A program made the translations under genes and the position numbers. Positions 1 through 6,215 of a DNA stretch of 11,752 nucleotides are shown one piece after another; position 1 is the stretch's first letter, and the number at the start of each line of letters is the position of its first letter. The notes beneath the pieces are model-generated. The model saw only the letters and a list, made by a program, of their open reading frames with translations. It ran no database searches and was not told where the DNA came from. The stretch comes from an uncultured bacterium. GTDB taxonomy: Bacteria; Bacteroidota; Bacteroidia; Bacteroidales; JACABE01. The DNA lies in assembly GCA_903911455.1 (NCBI GenBank), contig CAIWDQ010000515.1, forward strand, positions 1 through 11,752, given 5' to 3'.

Positions 1-252
1 CATATAGTTTTCGTTAAAATGCTCTTGCATTAAAGCCTGTTTAAATTCAAAAGAAGTTATCAGAACTCTAAATACAAGCTCACCATTTGAAGCATCTAAA
101 ATAACACCAACCTGATTGTTTTTAGCTTCTATTTTTTCCATAGGAGCATCAGAGTTAAAGGTTATTTTTCCATTTTTAGTCATATACTTTTGTGCAAAAA
201 CACTTGATGATAACATCAAAAGTACAATTACTATTCTCAAAATTGTTTTCAT
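1..252 (-). CDS. YceI-like periplasmic protein, 3'-partial (N-terminal 84 residues)
   Basis: The ATG is at 252-250 and the frame is open to the window edge, so the C-terminal half (family members are about 180 aa) is missing. Residues 1-20 are a signal peptide: MKT, a hydrophobic core, then SSSVFA before Q21, a typical signal peptidase I site. The mature start (QKYMTKNGKITFNS, then MEKIEAKNNQVGVILDASNGE and FEFKQALMQEHFNENYM) matches Bacteroidetes YceI-like domains, which pattern as GKI-F-S-P-E-I-A-N-Q-V and LM-EHFNENYM. YceI proteins are lipocalin-like beta-barrels that bind isoprenoid lipids such as quinones or polyprenyl chains; the ligand here is unknown. It is the last visible gene of a minus-strand operon, 29 nt after the OB-fold gene. 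In E. coli yceI sits beside a cytochrome b561 gene (yceJ), so a cytochrome context is not unique. Family assignment is firm; function is inference. Confidence 0.85.
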   Translation of the reverse strand, partial: MKTILRIVIVLLMLSSSVFAQKYMTKNGKITFNSDAPMEKIEAKNNQVGVILDASNGELVFRVLITSFEFKQALMQEHFNENYM

Positions 253-281
253 TCTTGTTATTTATTATTGATTATTAAAAT

Positions 282-752
282 TTATTTTACAATAGAACAT
301 TTTACGAAAATTAAATCAGAACCTATCATTCCTTTACAAAGACCTTTTGTCTTTAATGAAGTATTTGGAGCAATTTTTTTAGCTTCATTACAATACTTTT
401 GTAACATAGTACATCTTACACCTCCATCAACATCAAAAGCTGAAGAAAGATCATCAGATTTAACTTGTGTTGTATCTTGTTTTTGAGTAAAGACAGCAAC
501 AACTAAAGTATCAGAAGGAGCTTCTATATTAGTGACAATACCATTAAGTTCTATTACTTTATCATTATATAATGAATCAGCTTTAGTTTTATTAGAAGTA
601 TATTCTTTATAAAGATCATTAGCATTTAGAGTGAAATCTGCTTTAGCTTTTTCAATATCCTTATTAGGTTTATTGATGTATCTTAAAACTAATATAACTG
701 TGATAATACCTATTACAAAAAGTACTAAAACAACTTTTAACCATGTTTTCAT
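282..752 (-). CDS. Membrane-anchored OB-fold protein (tRNA_anti-like family)
   Basis: This 156-aa protein has one N-terminal membrane segment (about residues 5-23), then a soluble domain that should face the periplasm. The soluble part follows the Bacteroidetes OB-fold family called tRNA_anti-like: KADFTLNANDLYKEY (38-51), a linker, KVIELNGIVTNIE (65-77), VVAVFTQ, GVRCTM (111-116), then LKTKGLCKG (133-141) and a final strand DLIFVKCSIVK. Despite the family name nothing indicates tRNA binding. Four cysteines (C114, C121, C139, C152) lie in the exported domain, so disulfides are possible. It sits 49 nt after the monoheme cytochrome gene and 29 nt before the YceI gene, arguing for a role with those exported proteins. 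Size, topology and fold resemble the heme chaperone CcmE, but its C-terminal His/Cys-x3-Tyr heme motif is not intact. Exact function unknown. Confidence 0.75.
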   Translation of the reverse strand: MKTWLKVVLVLFVIGIITVILVLRYINKPNKDIEKAKADFTLNANDLYKEYTSNKTKADSLYNDKVIELNGIVTNIEAPSDTLVVAVFTQKQDTTQVKSDDLSSAFDVDGGVRCTMLQKYCNEAKKIAPNTSLKTKGLCKGMIGSDLIFVKCSIVK

Positions 753-801
753 ATTAATTAGATTTGATTTTATTATTAATTTATTAATTGTTTCTTATTA
801 A

Positions 802-1167
802 TTAATTTGGACATCCTTTATTAACCCAGGCTTTTATCTGATTGATCTTACAAGCATCCAACTTGCCAGATGCCGGCATTATTGCTCCTGTTGTTCCGGT
901 AAGTCTACCAACTAAAAAGTTAGCCTGAGAACTTAAGCCTGCATAAGTATCAAAAGAATTAGGAGCTCCACCACCTGTTGAATGACAGCTTCCACCTAGA
1001 CAATTTCCCTGAACAATAGCACTTATAGTTCCTGAATACGTAACATTAGTTGTATCACAATTTGGGAGAGTAAATCTATAAAGACCTTCTTCTGAATCGC
1101 GGTAACAACTATTAAATAAAAAGACTCCTGTAAAGATTATTATTAAGCTTATTATATTCCTTTTCAT
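802..1167 (-). CDS. Single-domain cytochrome c-like lipoprotein, CX4CH heme motif
   Basis: This 121-aa protein begins with a lipoprotein signal peptide: KRN, a hydrophobic stretch 5-18, and the lipobox LFNSC with C21 as the lipidated cysteine. The mature part is one small cytochrome c-like domain. The probable heme site is C56-LGGS-C61-H62, which is CX4CH rather than the usual CX2CH. M97 in AIMPAS is the likely sixth heme ligand. Further cysteines at 37, 106 and 119 could form disulfides. From residue 37 on it aligns with the second domain of the upstream gene's product: both begin CDTT, both have LTG/ITG-x-T, MP-x-x-G-x-L, C-x-INQI-x-x-W and a final G. It lies 6 nt after that gene, so the two are surely co-transcribed. 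Expected role is electron transfer at the periplasmic face of a membrane; the partner is unknown. Heme attachment to CX4CH is inferred, not shown. Confidence 0.78.
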   Translation of the reverse strand: MKRNIISLIIIFTGVFLFNSCYRDSEEGLYRFTLPNCDTTNVTYSGTISAIVQGNCLGGSCHSTGGGAPNSFDTYAGLSSQANFLVGRLTGTTGAIMPASGKLDACKINQIKAWVNKGCPN

Positions 1168-1173
1168 AAATTA

Positions 1174-1806
1174 TTAATTATTTAATTTACCATTACTAAT
1201 CCAATTAGAGATTTGATTGATCTGACAATCTTGTAATGCACCTGTTTTAGGCATCAATTCAGTTGCACCTGTGATAGCATTTAAAACTTTAGAAGCATTG
1301 TTCGAAATATTGCTATATGAAGTTAAATTTATATTTCCACCTGGATTTACACTACCATGACAACCCACACAATTAAGCTGAATAATCTTAGATACAGCAG
1401 TGAAAGTAGAAGTAGTATCGCAAGCACATGAATCATTATTAGCTCCACGGGCAATCCACCAATAAATCAAAGAAGCCTGATCTATATTTAATAATGAATT
1501 AGGCTTAGGAGGCATTGTATTTCCAACTGCTAATTGATATAATTTACTCCCGGTAGGATTACCTGGCTTAACTAATTTCATAATACTTTCATAAGTAGTT
1601 AGATTAGGGTTTTGATTACCAGCATGACAACCACTATATGCACAAGATGATTTAATCAAAGGAAGTACTTTCCCTTGAAAACATGCAGTAGTATCTGGAT
1701 TGCTTTCATCAATCAATGGAGGTGTAGTATCGTGCTTGCACGAACTCATAACTACTATTAAGGTAGCAGCTATGACAATAAATAATGATAAGATCTTTTT
1801 TGTCAT
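1174..1806 (-). CDS. Two-domain c-type cytochrome lipoprotein
   Basis: This 210-aa protein is the first gene of the minus-strand operon. A hydrophobic segment (5-20) ends in the lipobox VMSSC, with C23 as the lipid attachment residue. Two cytochrome-like domains follow. Domain 1 (about 40-125) has C55-AYSG-C60-H61, a CX4CH site, and M98 in NTMPPKP as probable axial ligand, ending with a hydrophobic helix (SLIYWWIARGA). Domain 2 (about 127-210) has a standard C146-VG-C149-H150 and M185 in ELMPKTG. Extra cysteines C42, C127, C129 and C194 sit at similar places around each domain, suggesting disulfides. Domain 2 is the homologue of the whole downstream monoheme protein, implying domain duplication. 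Likely an outer- or inner-membrane-anchored diheme electron carrier; the redox partner is not in view. Known PSCyt1-type cytochromes show similar MPP and W-I-x-x-G patterns, but I cannot assign a specific family. Confidence 0.8.
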   Translation of the reverse strand: MTKKILSLFIVIAATLIVVMSSCKHDTTPPLIDESNPDTTACFQGKVLPLIKSSCAYSGCHAGNQNPNLTTYESIMKLVKPGNPTGSKLYQLAVGNTMPPKPNSLLNIDQASLIYWWIARGANNDSCACDTTSTFTAVSKIIQLNCVGCHGSVNPGGNINLTSYSNISNNASKVLNAITGATELMPKTGALQDCQINQISNWISNGKLNN

Positions 1807-1865
1807 TGTAATTTATGTTTATTTACTTGCTGAATAAAATATCCACGTGTGAAACGTATTTCTTT

Positions 1866-1893
1866 GTTGAGTTATTATCTTATTTTAATTCAA
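1866..1893. repeat. Imperfect inverted repeat just downstream of the cytochrome promoter
   Basis: GTTGAGTTA at 1866-1874 and TAATTCAAC at 1885-1893 are inverted copies with one mismatch (8 of 9 pairs), separated by 10 nt. The right arm directly abuts the -7 element at 1894-1901, so the repeat spans the expected transcription start. It could be a repressor site or a partial 5'-UTR hairpin. In AT-rich DNA an arm of this length can arise by chance. Confidence 0.3.
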
Positions 1894-1901
1894 CAAAAGT
1901 A
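1894..1901 (-). promoter_or_regulatory. -7 promoter element for the cytochrome operon
   Basis: On the minus strand this reads TACTTTTG, an exact match to the Bacteroidetes -7 consensus TAnnTTTG. Transcription would start near 1888, giving a 5' UTR of about 80 nt to the ATG at 1806. No clear TTG -33 box is seen 17-21 nt upstream, which could mean that the promoter depends on an activator (see the palindrome at 1938-1956). Confidence 0.6.
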
Positions 1902-1937
1902 ACATTTCTTTTATAATAATGTTAATTAAAAAACATA

Positions 1938-1956
1938 ATTTAGAACGGTTCTAAAT
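1938..1956. promoter_or_regulatory. Perfect 19-bp palindrome, candidate operator
   Basis: ATTTAGAACGGTTCTAAAT has two perfect 9-bp arms around a single central G at 1947. It lies in the divergent gap between the cytochrome operon and rfbA, centred about 59 bp upstream of the predicted cytochrome-operon start and about 175 bp upstream of the rfbA start. A symmetric site near -60 fits a dimeric activator of the cytochrome operon. The outer TTTAG/CTAAA halves resemble operators of metal-responsive DtxR/MntR- or Fur-type regulators, but I cannot assign a regulator. It is not followed by a T-run, so it is not a terminator. Confidence 0.5.
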
Positions 1957-2106
1957 AAAAATAGTGCCTATTACTTTTAATTTAAGATGTTTATACAATA
2001 AGCTCTGATATATTTAAGTAAATATTAACATTTTGATTAACATCAATTTTTAAATCTTTCTTCAAATTGCTTATAAATTGATTAACTTTAATTAAGAAAT
2101 TATGTT

Positions 2107-2114
2107 TAATTTTG
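2107..2114 (+). promoter_or_regulatory. -7 promoter element for rfbA and prenyl synthase
   Basis: TAATTTTG exactly matches TAnnTTTG. Transcription would begin near 2120, leaving a 5' UTR of about 16 nt, AT-rich and without a Shine-Dalgarno sequence, as usual in this phylum. The nearest TTG (2078-2080) is 26 nt upstream, too far for a good -33 box. The rest of the 330-bp gap 1807-2136 holds only the cytochrome-operon promoter, its inverted repeat and the palindrome. Confidence 0.55.
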
Positions 2115-2136
2115 TCTACGTTTAAAACTAATAAAA

Positions 2137-2997
2137 ATGAAGGGAATAATTTTAGCAGGTGGCTCAGGTACAAGACTTCATCCACTAACGATTGCTGTAA
2201 GTAAACAACTAATGCCGATATATGATAAACCAATGGTGTATTATCCTTTATCAGCGTTGATGATGGCTGGGATAAATGAAATACTTATAATTTCAACTCC
2301 TCATGACCTTCCTAATTTTGAAAGACTATTAGGAGATGGACATCAAATTGGCTGTAAGTTTAGTTATAAAGTTCAGGAAGTGCCTAACGGACTTGCTCAA
2401 GCTTTTGTAATTGGTGAAGAATTTATTGGTAATGATAAAGTAGCTTTAATATTAGGAGATAATATTTTTTATGGAAGCGGTTTACCCGAATTATTAGCTG
2501 AATGTAATGATCCTGTTGGAGGTGTAGTATTCGCTTATCATGTATCCGATCCGCAAAGATATGGAGTAGTAGAATTTGATAAAGATTTTAAAGCAATCTC
2601 TATTGAAGAAAAACCTATTGAACCTAAATCTAACTATGCTGTTCCCGGTATTTATTTCTATGACAATTCAGTTGTTGAGGTTGCTAAGAATATTAAACCT
2701 AGTAAAAGGGGTGAATATGAGATAACCGATGTTAATAAATATTATTTAGATAATGAAATGTTAAAAGTTGGTATCTTAAGCAGAGGAACTGCCTGGCTTG
2801 ATACAGGAACTTTTGATTCATTGATACAAGCTTCTCAATATGTTGAAGTAATTGAGAAACGTCAGGGCCTTAAGATCGGTTGTATTGAAGAAATTGCTTA
2901 TCGTAAGGGATTTATTAATAATCTTCAATTGGTTGAGGCTGCAAAACCGTTGTTGAAGAGTGGATATGGAGATTATTTAATGCAATTACTAAAGTAA
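2137..2997 (+). CDS. rfbA: Glucose-1-phosphate thymidylyltransferase
   Basis: RfbA (RmlA) joins glucose-1-phosphate and dTTP to give dTDP-glucose and pyrophosphate, the first step to dTDP-L-rhamnose and other dTDP-sugars for surface polysaccharide; it is cytoplasmic. The 286-aa length is normal. The nucleotide-binding signature GGSGTRLHPLT is at 8-18, followed by SKQLMPIYDKPMVYYPLS (22-39). The metal/substrate-site GDN is at 107-109, with EEKP (157-160), GEYEITDVN (192-200) and WLDTGT (220-225), all family hallmarks. The ATG at 2137 puts the signature at the usual distance from the N terminus. The next rhamnose genes (rfbB, C, D) do not follow; instead a prenyl synthase gene begins 3 nt later, so the pair is probably one transcript. 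Both products could serve envelope polysaccharide synthesis, though that link is only contextual. The 1991-2233 minus-strand frame over its start is a shadow. Confidence 0.96.
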   Translation: MKGIILAGGSGTRLHPLTIAVSKQLMPIYDKPMVYYPLSALMMAGINEILIISTPHDLPNFERLLGDGHQIGCKFSYKVQEVPNGLAQAFVIGEEFIGNDKVALILGDNIFYGSGLPELLAECNDPVGGVVFAYHVSDPQRYGVVEFDKDFKAISIEEKPIEPKSNYAVPGIYFYDNSVVEVAKNIKPSKRGEYEITDVNKYYLDNEMLKVGILSRGTAWLDTGTFDSLIQASQYVEVIEKRQGLKIGCIEEIAYRKGFINNLQLVEAAKPLLKSGYGDYLMQLLK

Positions 2998-3000
2998 AAT

Positions 3001-3975
3001 ATGCTTTCTATCAAAGAACTTCAGGAGAAAATTACTTTAGCTTTCTCAAAACAAACTTTTAAAGGAGAGCCTTCATTATTATATGCTCCTATTGATTATA
3101 CTTTGTCTCAAAGTGGTAAGAGATTAAGGCCATTATTGGTTTTAATTGCTTGTGAAATGTTTCAAGGGGACATTGAAAAAGCTATAAATCCAGCCTTAGG
3201 TCTGGAGATCTTCCATAATTTTACACTGCTTCATGATGATATAATGGATAAAGCCCCTATTAGAAGGGGAAAGGATACTGTTTATAAAAAGTGGAATACT
3301 AATATTGCTATTCTTTCGGGTGATGCAATGTTTATCCTTGCTTATGATTATGTTATTAAGACTGATCCTACTCTTTTGCCCGAATTATTAAGGCTATTTA
3401 ATAAAACTGCTATTGAAGTTTGTGAAGGACAACAATATGACATGGATTTTGAAACACAAAATAATGTTTCAATTGATGATTATATTAATATGATTAGGCT
3501 TAAGACTGCAGTGTTGTTGGGTTGTAGCCTTAAAGCCGGAGCTATTATTGCTGGTGCAAATAAAAATGATATTGAAAACATCTATGAGTTTGGTGTTAAT
3601 ATAGGTATTGCTTTTCAATTGAAAGATGATTTGCTTGATGTTTACTCTGATGTAAAAAAGTTTGGTAAGATTACAGGTGGAGACATTGTTACCAACAAGA
3701 AAACGTTTCTTTATTTAAAAGCTTTTGAACTAGCTAAGGAAGAAATACTCTCAAAGTTAAAAAAATTCTTTAGTCTTGATGAATCAGATAGTAATATTAA
3801 GATCAATGGTGTGAAAGCTATTTATAATGAATTAAACATTGAAGAACTTACTCTCATTGAAATGCAATCATATTATGATAAGGCTATTACTAATCTTAAT
3901 AAGATAAAAATTCAAGATGAAAGAAAGCAAAATTTACTTTTGTTTACTGAACGATTAATGAAAAGAGAATCTTAA
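3001..3975 (+). CDS. Polyprenyl (short-chain type) diphosphate synthase
   Basis: This 324-aa trans-isoprenyl diphosphate synthase condenses allylic diphosphates with isopentenyl diphosphate in the cytoplasm. Family motifs are intact: GKRLRP (39-44) for IPP binding; the first aspartate-rich motif DDIMD (79-83), with the conserved RR at 88-89; and the second, DDLLD (209-213), within GIAFQLKDDLLD. The first motif is DDxxD without the two-residue insertion of bacterial IspA, and a bulky Phe (F74) sits five residues before it. In this family an aromatic there blocks chain growth, suggesting a C15-C20 product (farnesyl or geranylgeranyl diphosphate) rather than an octaprenyl quinone tail. That is a motif-based inference. 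It begins 3 nt after the rfbA stop and shares its transcript. It ends 79 nt from the convergent ABC-F gene. Enzyme class is certain; exact product is not, so no gene symbol is given. Confidence 0.92.
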   Translation: MLSIKELQEKITLAFSKQTFKGEPSLLYAPIDYTLSQSGKRLRPLLVLIACEMFQGDIEKAINPALGLEIFHNFTLLHDDIMDKAPIRRGKDTVYKKWNTNIAILSGDAMFILAYDYVIKTDPTLLPELLRLFNKTAIEVCEGQQYDMDFETQNNVSIDDYINMIRLKTAVLLGCSLKAGAIIAGANKNDIENIYEFGVNIGIAFQLKDDLLDVYSDVKKFGKITGGDIVTNKKTFLYLKAFELAKEEILSKLKKFFSLDESDSNIKINGVKAIYNELNIEELTLIEMQSYYDKAITNLNKIKIQDERKQNLLLFTERLMKRES

Positions 3976-3985
3976 CGAAGGTGTT

Positions 3986-4046
3986 AATTAAAAATTAAAA
4001 ATTAAGAATCAATATTGTTTTAATCAAAAATTCATAATTCATAATT
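3986..4046. repeat. AATT heptamer-periodic element between convergent genes
   Basis: AATT occurs at 3986, 3993 and 4000 (a fourth degenerate copy AATC at 4007), then again at 4029, 4036 and 4043, exactly 7 nt apart within each half. The left half repeats AATTAAA; the right half, read on the minus strand, repeats AATTATG. The halves are thus roughly inverted around the 8-bp palindrome CAATATTG (4010-4017). It fills the whole gap between the stops of the prenyl synthase and ABC-F genes. It lacks a GC-rich stem, so a terminator role is only possible; it may be a small interspersed repeat. Confidence 0.55.
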
Positions 4047-4054
4047 TACTTTCT

Positions 4055-5998
4055 TTACTTCTCTTCAAATTCTTCAAGTAATATTTGTAGCTCTTCCCAG
4101 AGCGACATTTGTTTCTCTAACTTTCGTTTGATATCGTTGTATTTTACATAAATATCATCTTTCTTAAATTCATCTTTGTATTTTGATGGGTTCATAAGCA
4201 CATCATCAAAATTACTTAACTCGGTTTCAAGGTTAGTTATATCTTTTTCACATCTTTCTATCTGGCTTGTGATCTTACGTTTCTCCTTTTCGTTCTCTCG
4301 TTTCTTCTCCCAATTTATCTTGTTATCAGTCCCAATAGTATTTTTAGAAGAAGTATTATTTTTATTATTTATCTCAAGTTGTTTTAAGTCTTCAAGCTTC
4401 CTGCTTTCCAGAAAATCATATACATCACCAATATATTCTCTTATATGCCGTTTCTTAAACTCATAAACTTTATCAGTTAAGCCTTGTAGAAAGTCTCTAT
4501 CATGAGAAACTACGATTAAAGTTCCCTCAAATTGCAACAAAGCATTTTTGAGTATATCCTTTGATTGCATATCAAGATGGTTTGTGGGCTCATCTAACAC
4601 CAAAAGGTTTACAGGTGTTAACAAAAGTTTAGCAAGTGCCAGCCTTGATTTCTCTCCTCCTGATAATACCTTTGCTTTCTTATCAATTTCTTCTGCTCCG
4701 AAAAGGAAGCCACCTAATATTGCTCTTATCTTTGGGCGAATCTCGCCAACAGCAACATCATCTATAGTTTCAAATACAGTTTTTTCACCATCTAACATTG
4801 CGGCTTGGTTCTGTGCAAAATATCCAATAATAACCTGATGCCCTAGTTTACATTCTCCCTGATATGGTAAGTCACCTACTATTATTCTTGACAAAGTTGT
4901 TTTTCCTTCACCATTCTTACCTACAAAAGCTATCTTCTCACCTTTATTTACAGCGAAATTTATCTTATTAAGAATAATCTTTTCATCATATTTTTTAGTA
5001 AGATCATTAGCTTCAACAACTACTTTGCCAGAATGTGGAGCGGGTGGGAACTTAAAATGGATTGCACTCTTATCTATTCCATCCACTTCAATAATATCCA
5101 TCTTCTCAAGCAACTTAATTCGCGACTGTACCTGTCTTGATTTGGTGGATTTATATCTGAATCTATCAATAAATTTCTCTATATCGTCAATTCCCTTTTG
5201 TTGATTATTAAAGGCATTCATTTGACTCTCCCTTCTTTCCGCTCTTTGAATTACGTAGTCGGAATATGAAGCCTTATAATCATTTATCTTACCAAGAGTA
5301 ATTTCTATTGTACGGGTTGTTACATTATCTAAGAAAGCCCTGTCATGTGATACCAAAACTACCGCACCTTGATAGTTAATCAGGAAGCCTTCGAGCCATT
5401 GTATTGATTCAATATCCAAATGATTGGTAGGCTCATCTAATAAAATAGTATCCGGTTTGCGCAATAATATCTTTGCCAGCTCAACTCTCATCTGCCAACC
5501 GCTACTGAACTCTGTTAGTGGTCTTAAAAAGTCTTCTTTCATAAACCCTAAACCTAAAAGTATCTTCTCAGTGTCGGCTTGCATGGTGTTACCTCCAATA
5601 AGTCGGAATCTTTCGTCAGCATCTGTAAGCTTATGTAAAAGGTCTAAGTATGAATTAGATTCGTAATCAGTTCTTGTTGATATACTATTGGTAAGTTTCT
5701 TTATTTGTTCTTCAAGATGTAAGGCTTCGATAAAGGCTGTAAGTGCTTCATCAAAAACACTTTTCTTACTATCAGGAACCATCTCCTGAGGTAGATAACC
5801 TACCGTTTGATCTGTAGTCATTACGATATCACCTTTCTCAGGCTCCTGTTGTTTAGCAAGTATTTTGAGCAATGTTGATTTACCGGCTCCGTTTTTACCA
5901 ACGAGTCCTATCCTGTCCTTATCATTAATGATGAATGAAACATCATTAAACAAATCAGTTCCGGTAAAATGTATAGAGAGTTTATTAACTGAGATCAT
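4055..5998 (-). CDS. ABC-F family ATPase (ribosome-associated)
   Basis: This 647-aa protein has two ABC ATPase domains and no membrane segments, the ABC-F layout. These proteins bind the ribosomal E site and act in translation or antibiotic protection. Domain 1: Walker A GKNGAGKST (34-42), signature SSGWQMR (165-171), Walker B ILLDEP with E189, switch SHDR (217-220). Domain 2: GKNGEGKTT (360-368), LSGGEKSR (445-452), LVLDEP with E470, SHDR (498-501). The inter-domain linker (about 240-310) is the charged helical hairpin that contacts tRNA or the ribosome. A lysine/glutamate-rich C-terminal coiled coil (about 565-647) resembles the C-terminal domain of Uup/YdiF-type members. Both catalytic glutamates are present, so it should hydrolyse ATP. 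Domain 1's SSGWQMR signature is common in this subgroup. Housekeeping versus resistance role cannot be told from sequence. It is a lone minus-strand gene with its own promoter at 6016-6023. Confidence 0.93.
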   Translation of the reverse strand: MISVNKLSIHFTGTDLFNDVSFIINDKDRIGLVGKNGAGKSTLLKILAKQQEPEKGDIVMTTDQTVGYLPQEMVPDSKKSVFDEALTAFIEALHLEEQIKKLTNSISTRTDYESNSYLDLLHKLTDADERFRLIGGNTMQADTEKILLGLGFMKEDFLRPLTEFSSGWQMRVELAKILLRKPDTILLDEPTNHLDIESIQWLEGFLINYQGAVVLVSHDRAFLDNVTTRTIEITLGKINDYKASYSDYVIQRAERRESQMNAFNNQQKGIDDIEKFIDRFRYKSTKSRQVQSRIKLLEKMDIIEVDGIDKSAIHFKFPPAPHSGKVVVEANDLTKKYDEKIILNKINFAVNKGEKIAFVGKNGEGKTTLSRIIVGDLPYQGECKLGHQVIIGYFAQNQAAMLDGEKTVFETIDDVAVGEIRPKIRAILGGFLFGAEEIDKKAKVLSGGEKSRLALAKLLLTPVNLLVLDEPTNHLDMQSKDILKNALLQFEGTLIVVSHDRDFLQGLTDKVYEFKKRHIREYIGDVYDFLESRKLEDLKQLEINNKNNTSSKNTIGTDNKINWEKKRENEKEKRKITSQIERCEKDITNLETELSNFDDVLMNPSKYKDEFKKDDIYVKYNDIKRKLEKQMSLWEELQILLEEFEEK

Positions 5999-6015
5999 GC
6001 CTTTTTATTTGTTTG

Positions 6016-6023
6016 CAAAATTA
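6016..6023 (-). promoter_or_regulatory. -7 promoter element for the ABC-F gene
   Basis: The minus strand reads TAATTTTG followed by C, the full TAnnTTTGC consensus. It lies 18 nt before the ATG at 5998, so the leader would be about 12 nt or shorter. Overlapping it is a short inverted repeat, TAAGCT (6022-6027) and AGCTTA (6033-6038) with a 5-nt spacer, and further upstream a tandem 8-mer AAATGCTT twice at 6051-6066. No convincing -33 TTG is present. Confidence 0.55.
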
Positions 6024-6202
6024 AGCTATTTAAGCTTATGTTTTATTTAAAAATGCTTAAATGCTTCACTTTGTTGTTAAAGGACACTTAATAATTATTC
6101 ATTATAACAAATATTAAGCCCATATAGTAGTTAATATCAGACCCGTTATTTATTTAACATATAATTAAGCATAATTTAACCCCAATATCCATAATAATAA
6201 TA

Positions 6203-6210
6203 TAATTTTG
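6203..6210 (+). promoter_or_regulatory. -7 promoter element for the serine hydrolase gene
   Basis: TAATTTTG followed by CA fits TAnnTTTGC. The start would be near 6216, about 180 nt before the ATG at 6395, an unusually long leader compared with the other genes here. No good -33 TTG is seen at the expected distance. The stretch between this and the ABC-F promoter (about 6067-6200) shows nothing I can name. Confidence 0.5.
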
Positions 6211-6215
6211 CACCA

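Noticed and set aside
1991..2233. Minus-strand 80-codon frame across the rfbA start
   Set aside because: It overlaps the rfbA promoter and its unmistakable N-terminal signature on the other strand, and its product has no recognisable features.
4176..5666. Several plus-strand frames of 80-96 codons inside the ABC-F gene
   Set aside because: All are antisense to conserved ATPase motifs; their serine-rich products are typical of the reverse reading of such genes.
4055..5998. ABC-F gene as an acquired antibiotic-resistance determinant
   Set aside because: Composition resembles its neighbours, no mobile element is near, and the coiled-coil C terminus fits housekeeping Uup/YdiF-type members.
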